From Chitinophagaceae bacterium UBA7600 (lineage in GTDB: Bacteria > Bacteroidota > Bacteroidia > Chitinophagales > Chitinophagaceae): a stretch of DNA of 64,000 nt. This document shows, piece by piece, positions 16,998-25,067 of this stretch (positions are counted from its first letter, which is position 1; every line of letters begins with the position of its first letter). Both the position numbers and the translations under genes were made by a program. The notes below the pieces were generated by a model, which was not told the DNA's origin, did no database searches, and worked only from the letters and a program-made list of their open reading frames with translations. The stretch spans positions 1 to 64,000 of the forward strand of contig DLKC01000052.1 in NCBI GenBank assembly GCA_002478885.1. Direction: 5' to 3'.

Positions 16998-18167
16998 ATG
17001 AAAAGGTTTGTGCATTTGGCGATCATTTCGATCGGTTTAATTTTTGTTTTTACAAAGTCGGAAAACCTGATGGCCCAATCGTCAAACTCTGATTATAAGC
17101 ATGATACGGTAAAGCCTTTTTCCTGGCCGCCACAACTTGAAGCACGTGTTCCTTACGAGCCAACGGTGTTCCCCAGCAGCCAACAGTTCTATTTGTTCTA
17201 CGAGCTGTACCTGACGAACTTCAGTTCGTCACCCATACAGCTTGAGCGTATTGAAGTAGTTGACGCCGATAAGAAAGAGGCAGGCTCAATTGCGACTTTT
17301 GATGCCAGGCAACTTCAAGCCATGATGACTTCCTTAGGCGAAACCGTATCTGACTCACCTGGAAAATTAACTATTGCCGGAGGGCAAAGCGCAATTGTTT
17401 TCATGGAAGTAACGATGGATCGTAACATGCTTCCACCTAACAGCATTTTCCACCGATTAAGCACCGATAAAGAAACACTCAACTGTGCTATTATTAAAAC
17501 GAAGCAAACCAATTTACCGTTGTTTGGCGCTCCAGTAAAGGGTAGTGAGTGGCTGGCAGCTGATGGCCCGGGTAATGATGAATCCAATCATCATCGCCGC
17601 GGAATCATCATTTTAGATGGACTTGCAACGGATTCCCGCAGGTGTGCAATCGACTGGAAAAAGGTTAAAGATGGTGCCTCCTATTCAGGCGATTCACGTA
17701 ATGTAAACGCCTACTACTGTTACGGTGAACCAGTATATGCTGTTGCTGATGGCCGGGTCATTGGTGCTAAAGACGGTTTGCCTGACAACATACCTGGCCA
17801 CGGTGATGCATTTCATCCAGCGGTGCCGATTACTTTCGAAACAATTGCTGGTAACAGTATTATCATTGAGCTTGACAATTCTCACTTTGCTTACTACCTG
17901 CATTTGCAGCCGGGGAGTTTGCTTGTTAAGCCTGGAGACCGTGTGAAAAAGGGACAACTGTTAGCACGTATCGGTGCTTCGGGAGATGCCCGCGAACCGC
18001 ACTTACATTTCGAGGTAACAACGTCGTCAACATTTCTTTTCGGAGAAGGGGTGCCCTATATTATAGACCGCTATCGATTGATTCCAGCGAAAAATGGATC
18101 TACCGACATGCATATTCATGAGCTACCCCTGAACCGTGAATTAGTCGATTTCGAAGACAAATTGTAG
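16998..18167 (+). CDS. Secreted M23-family (LytM-like) peptidase, possibly altered active site
   Basis: The ATG at 16998 gives MKRFVHLAIISIGLIFVF with a signal peptide ending near LMAQ. Residues about 50-180 are a beta-rich N-terminal domain. Residues about 195-370 are a LytM/M23 domain: RRCAIDW, GEPVYAVADGRVIGAKDG, YYLHLQPGSLLVKPGDRVKK and DAREPHLHFEV. The two HxH-type motifs that contribute a zinc ligand and the general base are present (YYLHL, HLHFE). The first ligand, normally in HxGxD, appears as RRCAIDW, with no His, so zinc binding and endopeptidase activity are uncertain. The same form, RRFAIDW, is common in a Bacteroidota subgroup. Likely periplasmic, and monocistronic. Confidence 0.87.
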   Translation: MKRFVHLAIISIGLIFVFTKSENLMAQSSNSDYKHDTVKPFSWPPQLEARVPYEPTVFPSSQQFYLFYELYLTNFSSSPIQLERIEVVDADKKEAGSIATFDARQLQAMMTSLGETVSDSPGKLTIAGGQSAIVFMEVTMDRNMLPPNSIFHRLSTDKETLNCAIIKTKQTNLPLFGAPVKGSEWLAADGPGNDESNHHRRGIIILDGLATDSRRCAIDWKKVKDGASYSGDSRNVNAYYCYGEPVYAVADGRVIGAKDGLPDNIPGHGDAFHPAVPITFETIAGNSIIIELDNSHFAYYLHLQPGSLLVKPGDRVKKGQLLARIGASGDAREPHLHFEVTTSSTFLFGEGVPYIIDRYRLIPAKNGSTDMHIHELPLNRELVDFEDKL

Positions 18168-18756
18168 TACAATAACTATATTTCAGCTCATCCTAAAAAT
18201 ATTTTGAAAGTAACATAGTTCGTCCTGAACCAGGCTGTCTGAAAAGCCTACTTTATGGAATTAAAAAGAACAGAATATTGCAGCGTATTTAACGCAAAGC
18301 CCTGGCTGAAGGGCGTTAGCAGCTTAGTATGGCATTAGCCGAGGTGCGGTTTTTAAATGGATGCTTAAACGGACGCTTGTTCACCGGGAATGTATCCCTG
18401 ATCGCTGTCGCTTCTGAATCATTGATGATTCCATGAAAACAGCAATTTGAACCGAGCGTGGCAACAGGCGATGCCATGAAATACCAGTGCCGGTAAACAA
18501 AGAAATAAATCCGGAAAGACTAGTTGCCGGGCAATCTCTTTATAGTTTGCTATTTTGCCAACCGACTGGTGAACTCACTGGAAAAAGGCCGCTTATATTC
18601 TACCGCAGAAGTAAGCAAGGGGCTTTATGGTTTTGAAGTTATCACCGGTAAGAAATTGATTGAAGGGCAATGGTAAAACAGCGACTGGTAACATGATACC
18701 GGCGCAACCGATTTTTATTTTTGTTTTTATTATTTTTATGACCATAAACCAACAGG
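18168..18756. other. Long intergenic region with a possible gene remnant
   Basis: About 590 bp contain no complete gene. A 50-codon open frame at 18524-18676 looks like the tail of a protein (LVNSLEKGRLYSTAEVSKGL) and may be a remnant. The last 60 bp before 18757 are T-rich and probably carry the regulator promoter. Confidence 0.45.
18524..18676 (+). pseudogene. Possible C-terminal remnant of an unknown protein
   Basis: Starting after an in-frame TAG at 18521, the frame reads GNLFIVCYFANRLVNSLEKG and ends IEGQW-stop. The residue mix and helical pattern look protein-like, but no start codon other than TTG and no family is recognisable. Upstream frames are broken. It could equally be chance. 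Confidence 0.25.
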
Positions 18757-19401
18757 ATGATTACCCCTCTCCCAGATGACATCAACAAATTTTCCGATTT
18801 TTTTGAACCCTCCCTGCTTGCTGAACTAGAGACTAAATCAATGCTCATGCAGGTGAAGGCTGGCGACACGATGCTTAACCCCGGGCAGACCATCCGTGCT
18901 GTTCCACTTGTAATCAGTGGCGTATTTAAAGTAAGCCGTATTAATGAAGAAGGACAGGAGCTGCTGTTGTATTATGTGAAGGAGCGCGAAAGTTGTGCTA
19001 TGACTTTTACCTGTTGCATGATGGCAAATGCCAGTGTAATAAGGGGCACTGCCGAAGAAGACAGCGAGCTACTCTGTGTACCAGTAGAGCTGATGGACGA
19101 ATGGTACGTTAAATATCCATCCTGGAAGCGATATGTGATGACGACCATTCTGAACCGGTTTACAGAAATATTTAAATGCATGGATGATGTGGCTTTTAAT
19201 AATACAGACAAACGCCTCATCAAGTACCTGAAAGAGAAATCGAAAATAACAGGGTCTTCCGTGCTTAATCTTACGCACCAGGAGATTGCCGATGAATTAG
19301 GGACGAATCGTGTTACTGTTTCACGTCTGCTAAAAAAGCAGGAAATGGACAAAAAGCTACTGCTTTACCGCAACCAGATCAAATTACTTCGCGATATGTA
19401 G
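18757..19401 (+). CDS. Crp/Fnr-family transcriptional regulator with cysteine cluster
   Basis: The 214-residue protein has a cyclic-nucleotide-binding-like beta-roll (residues 30-115: VKAGDTMLNPGQTIRAVPLV) and a Crp-type winged helix (about 150-212: LTHQEIADELGTNRVTVSRL). The phosphate-binding cassette of true cAMP receptors is missing. Instead residues 79-88 read SCAMTFTCCM, with Cys80, Cys86, Cys87 and Cys107, suggesting thiol or metal-based sensing rather than cAMP. It lies directly upstream of a peroxiredoxin/SRPBCC/flavoprotein operon, and two palindromes at 19398 and 19420 are candidate binding sites. A role as redox or sulfur-species sensor is my inference from the neighbours. Confidence 0.9.
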   Translation: MITPLPDDINKFSDFFEPSLLAELETKSMLMQVKAGDTMLNPGQTIRAVPLVISGVFKVSRINEEGQELLLYYVKERESCAMTFTCCMMANASVIRGTAEEDSELLCVPVELMDEWYVKYPSWKRYVMTTILNRFTEIFKCMDDVAFNNTDKRLIKYLKEKSKITGSSVLNLTHQEIADELGTNRVTVSRLLKKQEMDKKLLLYRNQIKLLRDM

Positions 19402-19464
19402 CATTTGTTACAGAGATGTGTAGCATGTGCTACCGAAAGCCCGCCCGGCCTCATGATATATTTG
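19398..19464 (+). promoter_or_regulatory. Twin Crp/Fnr-type palindromes and -7 box of the peroxiredoxin operon
   Basis: GTAGCATGTGCTAC (19420-19433) is a perfect 6-2-6 palindrome. GTAGCATTTGTTAC (19398-19411) is a near copy 22 bp upstream and overlaps the regulator's stop codon. The -7 element TATATTTG (19457-19464) matches TAnnTTTG perfectly, while no TTTG occurs at -33. The downstream palindrome occupies that place, about -42 from the expected start point, the class II activator position. Confidence 0.7.
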
Positions 19465-19502
19465 TTAAATACAAATTATATAACAAATTAAACCAGCAAA
19501 TC

Positions 19503-20171
19503 ATGAGCCTTAGATTAAATGACATCGCCCCGGATTTTTACGCAGCAACTACCCAGGGCCCAATTCAATTCCACGAATGGATGGGGAATGGATGGGCCAT
19601 ATTGTTTTCACATCCGAAAGACTTTACGCCTGTGTGCACCACAGAGCTGGGTTATATGGCAAAACTGGCACCCGATTTTGCCAAGCGAAACTGCAAAATC
19701 ATCGGCCTTAGTGTAGACCCGGTTGAAAGCCACTTTAAGTGGGAAAAAGATATTGAGGAGACACAAGGGGCTGCAATAACCTACCCAATGATCGGAGATC
19801 CGGACCTGGCCATTGCCAAATTGTATGATATGCTGCCTGCTGATGAACCGGGCACCTCGGAAGGCAGAACAGCTGCCACGAATCAAACAGTTCGTTCCGT
19901 TTTTATTGTCGGTCCTGATAAGAAGATCAAACTGCAGCTTACCTACCCGATGACTACCGGCCGCAATTTTGATGAAATTCTGCGGGTACTCGATTCCATG
20001 CAGTTGACGGCCGGTTATAAAGTTGCCACGCCGGTAAACTGGAAGAGCGGAGAAGATGTGATCATAGTTCCGGCTGTTTCAGATGAAGAGGCCAAAGAGA
20101 AGTTCCCGGAAGGCTGGAAAACGATCAAGCCGTACCTGCGTTTTGTAAAGCAACCAGGAAAGCAAAAATAA
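19503..20171 (+). CDS. 1-Cys peroxiredoxin (Prx6 subfamily)
   Basis: The ATG at 19503 (MSLRLNDIAPDFYAATTQGP) is chosen because the upstream extension of the frame crosses the promoter region. The 222-residue protein has the peroxidatic Cys45 in KDFTPVCTTELGYMA and the Prx6-type C-terminal region (TPVNWKSGEDVIIVP). No resolving Cys is evident apart from Cys65 (KRNCKIIG), as expected for 1-Cys enzymes that reduce peroxides with an external thiol. Cytoplasmic. It is the first gene of a three-gene operon with the SRPBCC-like and SQR-like genes and probably under control of the adjacent Crp/Fnr-type regulator. Confidence 0.95.
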   Translation: MSLRLNDIAPDFYAATTQGPIQFHEWMGNGWAILFSHPKDFTPVCTTELGYMAKLAPDFAKRNCKIIGLSVDPVESHFKWEKDIEETQGAAITYPMIGDPDLAIAKLYDMLPADEPGTSEGRTAATNQTVRSVFIVGPDKKIKLQLTYPMTTGRNFDEILRVLDSMQLTAGYKVATPVNWKSGEDVIIVPAVSDEEAKEKFPEGWKTIKPYLRFVKQPGKQK

Positions 20172-20215
20172 CGGTACATTACAGGAAAGATGCAATAGCA
20201 ACATTTGATGCGCCG

Positions 20216-20614
20216 GTGGAAATGGTGTTTGAATATATGAGCGCAGGCAACCATCATCACCAGGCTTTCAAGAGCCACCGGCTCGTTGGCATTTCCGGCA
20301 ATGTTGTAACCATAGCGGCGGAGCTCTTCAGCCCCGATGGTTCAACTTTTCAAACAACGATCACGCATCGATTGAATGCTCCGGAATCTATAGAAGTCAG
20401 CATGAGTGGCGGCGTTTTTAGCGAAGCGAGATTCACTCATTTCTATACCGCGCCGGGTGACAAGACCGAAGTAGACCTGGCGGGTGACTTCCCGGTATTG
20501 CCCGGTATGACTGAAGCTGATGAGCTGAACTTGATCGAGGGCTTTTTTACCATGCTGTATGCTGAAGATGCAGCGACTTTTAAATCCCGCACGGCTGAGG
20601 CAGTAACCAACTAA
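20216..20614 (+). CDS. SRPBCC/START-like protein with unclear start
   Basis: From the GTG at 20216 the protein reads MEMVFEYMSAGNHHHQAFKS and continues as a small SRPBCC-type beta/alpha fold for 132 residues. The frame upstream of 20216 is open and reads ITVHYRKDAIATFDAPVEM, exactly like the first strand of the fold, so the true N-terminus is probably further upstream. The only fitting point is ATA at 20168-20170, overlapping the TAA stop of the peroxiredoxin gene as ATAA, the A-for-G form of the classical ATGA overlap. SRPBCC proteins bind hydrophobic ligands. It sits 8 bp before the SQR-like gene. Function unknown. Confidence 0.75.
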   Translation: MEMVFEYMSAGNHHHQAFKSHRLVGISGNVVTIAAELFSPDGSTFQTTITHRLNAPESIEVSMSGGVFSEARFTHFYTAPGDKTEVDLAGDFPVLPGMTEADELNLIEGFFTMLYAEDAATFKSRTAEAVTN

Positions 20615-20622
20615 AATATATA

Positions 20623-21756
20623 ATGAAACTACGCGTTGTTGTATTAGGTGCCGGGTTCGGGGGGCTCGAACTCAGCACCATTCTTTCCGAGACAATCGGG
20701 GAACAGATCGATCTTACATTGATCGATCAAAATGATTCTTTTTTCTTTGGCTTTTCAAAACTCGATGTGGCATTTGGCCGCCAACTACCTGATGCGGTAA
20801 AGATCCCGTATAGCAGTATTGTAAAACCCGGTGTGAAGTTTCGCAAGGAAGCTATCACAGCTATAGATCCTGTCGCAAAACGGGTAACTACACAAAGCGC
20901 AATATATGATGCCGATGTAATAGTCATTGCGTTGGGAGCCGACTACGACCTGGATGCTACGCCGGGTCTTGCTGAAACGGGAAATGAATTTTATAGTTTC
21001 CCTGGTGCAGAAAAATTGCGGGAAATACTTCCTTCTTTCACAAAAGGCCATGCGATTGTTGGTGTTTGTGGCGCACCATTTAAATGTCCGCCTGCTCCCA
21101 GCGAAGCGGCTTTGCTGCTGCATGACCATCTGACTAAACTTGGTGTCCGGGAAGCATGTACCATCAGCCTGGTAATGCCTTTTGGTTTACCCATCCCTCC
21201 GTCTCCCGGAACCTCAAAGGCGCTACTAAAGGCATTCCAGCAAAGAAACATACAATTTATCGCTCAACGTAAAGTGCATTCCTTAGCCGCATCGGGTAGA
21301 GTTGTAATGCTTGACGATGGAACCGAATTACCCTGCGACCTGTTTCTCGGGATCCCGAAGCATGTTGCACCAAAGGTGGTATTGCAAAGCGGGCTTGCAG
21401 AAAACGGTTGGATACCAGTGAACAGAACCAATCTCCTCACCAGGTTTCCCGGCGTCTATGCTATTGGCGATGTAACCAGTATAGGTACACCAAAGGCGGG
21501 CGTGTTTGCAGAAGGCGCTGCAAAGATTGCGGCAGCTTCCATTATTGCGGCATTCAACGGAAATGAAAACAGCACAGGCTATAACGGGGCCGGGACCTGC
21601 TACATTGAATATGGCAATGGCGAGGTGGGGAAAGTAGATGTTGATTTTTTCTCGGGCCCCAAACCTGTTGGTATTCATCATGAACCTTCTGAAGCCATGG
21701 TGGCCGATAAGGCATTTTTTGGTTCAAGCCGCAAGGCCCGATGGTTTGGTATATAG
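20623..21756 (+). CDS. Sulfide:quinone oxidoreductase-like FAD-dependent oxidoreductase
   Basis: The 377-residue flavoprotein has the N-terminal FAD-binding motif VVVLGAGFGGLE (residues 6-17), the ATG-like motif ALGADYD (about 103) and the C-terminal FAD contact FPGVYAIGDVTSIGTPKAG. Cys149 and Cys155 in VCGAPFKCPPAPSE fit one of the redox cysteines of SQR-like enzymes. The third SQR cysteine near the C-terminal FAD contact is not evident, so sulfide oxidation is likely but not proven; flavocytochrome-c-like or NDH-2-like activity is possible. Together with the peroxiredoxin and cysteine-rich regulator it suggests protection against reactive sulfur or oxygen species at the membrane. Confidence 0.87.
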   Translation: MKLRVVVLGAGFGGLELSTILSETIGEQIDLTLIDQNDSFFFGFSKLDVAFGRQLPDAVKIPYSSIVKPGVKFRKEAITAIDPVAKRVTTQSAIYDADVIVIALGADYDLDATPGLAETGNEFYSFPGAEKLREILPSFTKGHAIVGVCGAPFKCPPAPSEAALLLHDHLTKLGVREACTISLVMPFGLPIPPSPGTSKALLKAFQQRNIQFIAQRKVHSLAASGRVVMLDDGTELPCDLFLGIPKHVAPKVVLQSGLAENGWIPVNRTNLLTRFPGVYAIGDVTSIGTPKAGVFAEGAAKIAAASIIAAFNGNENSTGYNGAGTCYIEYGNGEVGKVDVDFFSGPKPVGIHHEPSEAMVADKAFFGSSRKARWFGI

Positions 21757-21898
21757 CCGAAAAAATATTTGCCCTTCCCTGTTTAATCGCAGTGTTCAGG
21801 TAGGTGACTTAAGCGATACATCAGGTATACAATTTCTTTGTCGCATGCGCTGCTGCCCATAGCATCGGTTGTTGCCACGCTCGTTTCAGCGTTCCTTC

Positions 21899-21930
21899 TT
21901 TGTGGCGGCAAAATGCAGCCAGCATATTTG
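21899..21930 (+). promoter_or_regulatory. Predicted Bacteroidota-type promoter
   Basis: TTTG (21899-21902) and CATATTTG (21923-21930) are separated by 20 bp, close to the TTTG / TAnnTTTG consensus. The predicted start point is about 45 bp before the ATG at 21981. Confidence 0.5.
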
Positions 21931-21980
21931 TGTACATTCGCTTCTTTGTTTTATTACTTAATAACGCGGAAATACAGGCT

Positions 21981-22505
21981 ATGCGCAAAATATCTATTCT
22001 CTTATTATTCTGTTCTTTTGTTCACTGCTCTTTTGGCCAAAAAAAGCTTTCTACATACATATCCATGCAATACAATAAAACATTGTATGATCTCACCAAG
22101 GGCAATAACCCATGGGGTTTAGGGTTTGGTGTGCAAACCGTTTTTAAAAGCCGGTCTGTTTTTAAACCAATAATTGACCTAACCGGCGATGCCTATCTCG
22201 ATGACGACAAGGTTTTAAGAACAGACTCTTCCGGCGTCCCGCTGAATGATGTGGGCGGCATGATCAATTTTTTCGCCGGCGCATCATTTGCCCCGGCAAA
22301 GAATCTGTTTTTTTCGTTCGTGGCCGGGCCGGGCTTTACTGGTGGGCAATTACGCTTTGGTATAAAACCTTCGGTAGGTTTTTATTTCTCCGGCAACCAG
22401 AAATGGATGGGTAAAATTGCTTACATCAACATCTTTAACAGGGGCAAAACAACCAAGGAAGATTTTGGCTCTCTAAGTTTTACTGTAGGCCGTAAGTTGT
22501 TTTAA
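21981..22505 (+). CDS. Exported small beta-barrel-like protein
   Basis: The ATG at 21981 gives a signal peptide (MRKISILLLFCSFVHCSFGQ), favouring it over longer frames. The 174-residue remainder alternates hydrophobic and polar residues (FAGASFAPAKNLFFSFVAG, PSVGFYFSGNQKWMGKI) and ends in F (SFTVGRKLF), like an eight-stranded outer-membrane barrel. No family is recognised. It has its own promoter and is followed 45 bp later by the PhyH gene. Confidence 0.78.
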   Translation: MRKISILLLFCSFVHCSFGQKKLSTYISMQYNKTLYDLTKGNNPWGLGFGVQTVFKSRSVFKPIIDLTGDAYLDDDKVLRTDSSGVPLNDVGGMINFFAGASFAPAKNLFFSFVAGPGFTGGQLRFGIKPSVGFYFSGNQKWMGKIAYINIFNRGKTTKEDFGSLSFTVGRKLF

Positions 22506-22550
22506 TGCTTCCTCAAACCTGCAGCATATGAAGTGTCTAATTCAGCAACC

Positions 22551-23330
22551 ATGAAGCAGCTATCGGCACGACAGTTAAAAGATTTTATCGATCATGGCTT
22601 TATAAAAATCGACAACGCTTTCTCACCAAGCATAGCAAGTGAGTGCCGCGCTATTCTATGGGAGGTTTGCCAATGCGATCCCCACGATACTTCCACCTGG
22701 ACCAGGCCTGTGATCAGGATCCCGGAATCGGGCCTTGAACCATTTAAGCATGCTGCCAACAACCCAACCCTGCACAACGCCTTTGATCAACTCGCCGGTA
22801 AAGGCAACTGGTTACCCAAAGAAAGTTTAGGATCTTTTCCCATACGTTTCCCACACAAGACGGCTGCAACAGATACCGGTTGGCATGTAGATGCCAGCTT
22901 TCCCGGTGAAGTGGCAGGCGATTATCTTCAATGGAGAATAAACATATATTCAAAGGGCCGTGCCTTGCTAATGCTTTTCCTGTTCTCCGATGTTTCAGAA
23001 AAAGATGCACCTACGGTAATCAAGACTGGTTCTCATTTTGATGTTGCCAGGTTGCTTGCACCGGCTGCTGATAAAGGCTTGTCATTCTTTGAACTTGCCC
23101 AACAACTTCCCTCTTTGCCGGAACGGCCGCTGGCACTGGCTACAGGCAATGCCGGAACCGTGTACCTCTGTCATCCCTTTATTGTGCATGCCGCACAAGA
23201 CCATCATGGAACGAACCCCCGTTTTATGGCGCAGCCGGCCCTGCACGCGAAACAAAATTTCAATATCGATCCCGCAAAAAAAGAACATTGCCCGGTAGAA
23301 CAGGCGATCATAAGAGCCCTCTATTCCTGA
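22551..23330 (+). CDS. Phytanoyl-CoA dioxygenase (PhyH)-family protein
   Basis: The ATG at 22551 (MKQLSARQLKDFIDHGFIKI) matches the usual PhyH N-terminus; a GTG 18 bp upstream is less likely. The 259-residue protein carries the Fe(II) facial triad WHVDASF (His112, Asp114) and HPFIVHAAQ (His213), plus the 2-oxoglutarate-binding Arg224 in NPRFMAQP. It would hydroxylate a small molecule with 2-oxoglutarate and O2; the substrate is unknown. Cytoplasmic, with no sign of an operon. Confidence 0.9.
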   Translation: MKQLSARQLKDFIDHGFIKIDNAFSPSIASECRAILWEVCQCDPHDTSTWTRPVIRIPESGLEPFKHAANNPTLHNAFDQLAGKGNWLPKESLGSFPIRFPHKTAATDTGWHVDASFPGEVAGDYLQWRINIYSKGRALLMLFLFSDVSEKDAPTVIKTGSHFDVARLLAPAADKGLSFFELAQQLPSLPERPLALATGNAGTVYLCHPFIVHAAQDHHGTNPRFMAQPALHAKQNFNIDPAKKEHCPVEQAIIRALYS

Positions 23331-23567
23331 CTGATTTTCTTTTGCCATGGCAGCAGGAACATAGCGCGTGTAATGCCGGATGGCCTGATGCTGGCGCAAC
23401 GGGCATTGCCTTTAAGCACATAAATCGGGCTGTACATTGTGTTTTTCAACCGCATTTTTTCGTATTCAACCAGCATGATTGTCGCATTTGCACCAGCATT
23501 GCACCGTGTTTATTGACGAGCTTTGTATAGCAACATCGCAACTTTTTTTAATCAATAAAGTTTACGT

Positions 23568-24161
23568 ATGAGAACAATAACTGTACTGTCGATGATCTCG
23601 CTGGATGGCGTAATGCAGGCGCCCGGCGGCCCCGATGAAGATGGTTCGGGCGGGTTTGCCTATGGCGGCTGGACCGCGCCTTATGGCGACGAAGTATCTG
23701 GTGAGGTTTTTCAGCGCATCATGCAACCAGCCGACCTTCTTTTAGGCCGGAAAACGTTTGACATATTTGAAGGCTACTGGCCAGGGCATGCAGATTCCTG
23801 GCCGGGTATCAACGACGTGAGCAAGTATGTTTTGTCAACCACCAGGAAGGAATCAGGCTGGCAAAACAGCAAGTTCCTCAGCAATCTATCAGACATAATA
23901 CAATTGAAAAATTCTGAAGGCAGGGCTATCCACGTGTGGGGTAGTAGTGAACTTATTCAACTCCTGCTTAAACACGACCTCGTTGACGAACTTTGGCTAA
24001 TGATATACCCTTTAACGCTCGGCAACGGCAAAAAACTTTTTAACGATGGCCCCATTCCAGCGGCGTTTACACTAGCCGAGCACGTGGTAACAAGTGACGG
24101 CGTTATTATGACTCATTACAAGCGGGCCGGCGGTGTGCAAACAGGCACCGTTGGCGCATAA
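23568..24161 (+). CDS. Dihydrofolate reductase-like (RibD C-terminal) protein
   Basis: The 197-residue protein shows the RibD-C/DHFR-like fold: VLSMISLDGVMQAPGGPDED at the N-terminus, LLLGRKTFDIFEGYWPG, IHVWGSSELIQLLLKHDLVD (dinucleotide-binding loop) and PLTLGNGKKLF. Members are NAD(P)H-dependent reductases, many of unknown substrate, often accessory genes. It is a single gene, 237 bp after the PhyH gene, without a linked partner. Confidence 0.92.
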   Translation: MRTITVLSMISLDGVMQAPGGPDEDGSGGFAYGGWTAPYGDEVSGEVFQRIMQPADLLLGRKTFDIFEGYWPGHADSWPGINDVSKYVLSTTRKESGWQNSKFLSNLSDIIQLKNSEGRAIHVWGSSELIQLLLKHDLVDELWLMIYPLTLGNGKKLFNDGPIPAAFTLAEHVVTSDGVIMTHYKRAGGVQTGTVGA

Positions 24162-24420
24162 GCGCAGTATTTTTTCCGGAGCGTCAGACAAAAGCCGGCA
24201 TTTTTTTGATACCAGCTGTACCAGCCATGGCATCTTCGTTGCGTCGCAATCCGTTCACCAGCCGGATCATTAATCGGATATTTGACTTTTATTTGTTTGA
24301 GGTTTTTTATTAACAGGATTATCGTTTTTTTATAACTTCTTATGCACCGGTAATAACCGCCGCTGTGCCGATATTTGTGCTGAAATAATTATTTACCACT
24401 TAATACGGCAATAGCAGTTT
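24162..24420. other. Intergenic region with a degenerate intergenic repeat
   Basis: A TTGCGTCGCAA block at about 24239-24249 resembles the left end of the 19-bp repeat family, but its second half is lost. Nothing else was recognised. Confidence 0.35.
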
Positions 24421-24993
24421 ATGATGGGAGATACCATTTTTCTGGCGACATTATGCATCGGCTTGCTATGCTTCCTCGTTTATGTTTTTCTAAAACCGGG
24501 TAAGTTTTCGGGTAAAAAAATTCTTTTAATTGTTGCGCTCTTCCTGCTGGCAGGCGCAGCAGTTTTACCATTCACCAGTTTCGAGAAAATAGACCGAGAC
24601 ATTTCCCGTCTCATCCGTAATTCAACTCCCAAGTCTGCGGCCGAAGCATATGCCGTGCTTTTTCAAAAGCCCATGGACAATTGCATGACGGCGGTTCATT
24701 TTCGAGACCAGGCAATTCCTATGGTGGATTGTTGCATATGGATGGAGGTGAATGTTTGCCCGGCCGAACTCGCAAGGCTCATCAAGCTTAAAAATTATGC
24801 GTCCTCGCTGCACCCGCGGTCCGATTCATTAAACATGTTATCTCCATATAAAGACAGGCCGGATTGGTGGACCCCGCAAGTGCTGGGTGATACCATCCTG
24901 GAATTAAACATCCGGTTTAACACAACCAACCATCAGTCTATATTTTTCGGACGTGATAGTTCCCATCTTTATCTCTGTGACCAGGCATTATAA
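24421..24993 (+). CDS. Membrane-anchored protein of unknown function
   Basis: The 190-residue protein has two N-terminal membrane helices (LATLCIGLLCFLVYVFL and ILLIVALFLLAGAAVLPF), separated by a short lysine-rich loop, then a soluble domain of about 140 residues with several cysteines (DNCMTAV, VDCCIWMEVNVC). No known family was recognised. Topology suggests both ends of the helical hairpin on the same side, with the soluble domain outside or inside undetermined. It is a single gene. Confidence 0.7.
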   Translation: MMGDTIFLATLCIGLLCFLVYVFLKPGKFSGKKILLIVALFLLAGAAVLPFTSFEKIDRDISRLIRNSTPKSAAEAYAVLFQKPMDNCMTAVHFRDQAIPMVDCCIWMEVNVCPAELARLIKLKNYASSLHPRSDSLNMLSPYKDRPDWWTPQVLGDTILELNIRFNTTNHQSIFFGRDSSHLYLCDQAL

Positions 24994-25067
24994 TTGCAAT
25001 TTATCAGCCCTGCAACTGCCTGTATTTATTCAACGTCACTTCACTCGTCTCCAGGTTACCTGCCCTC

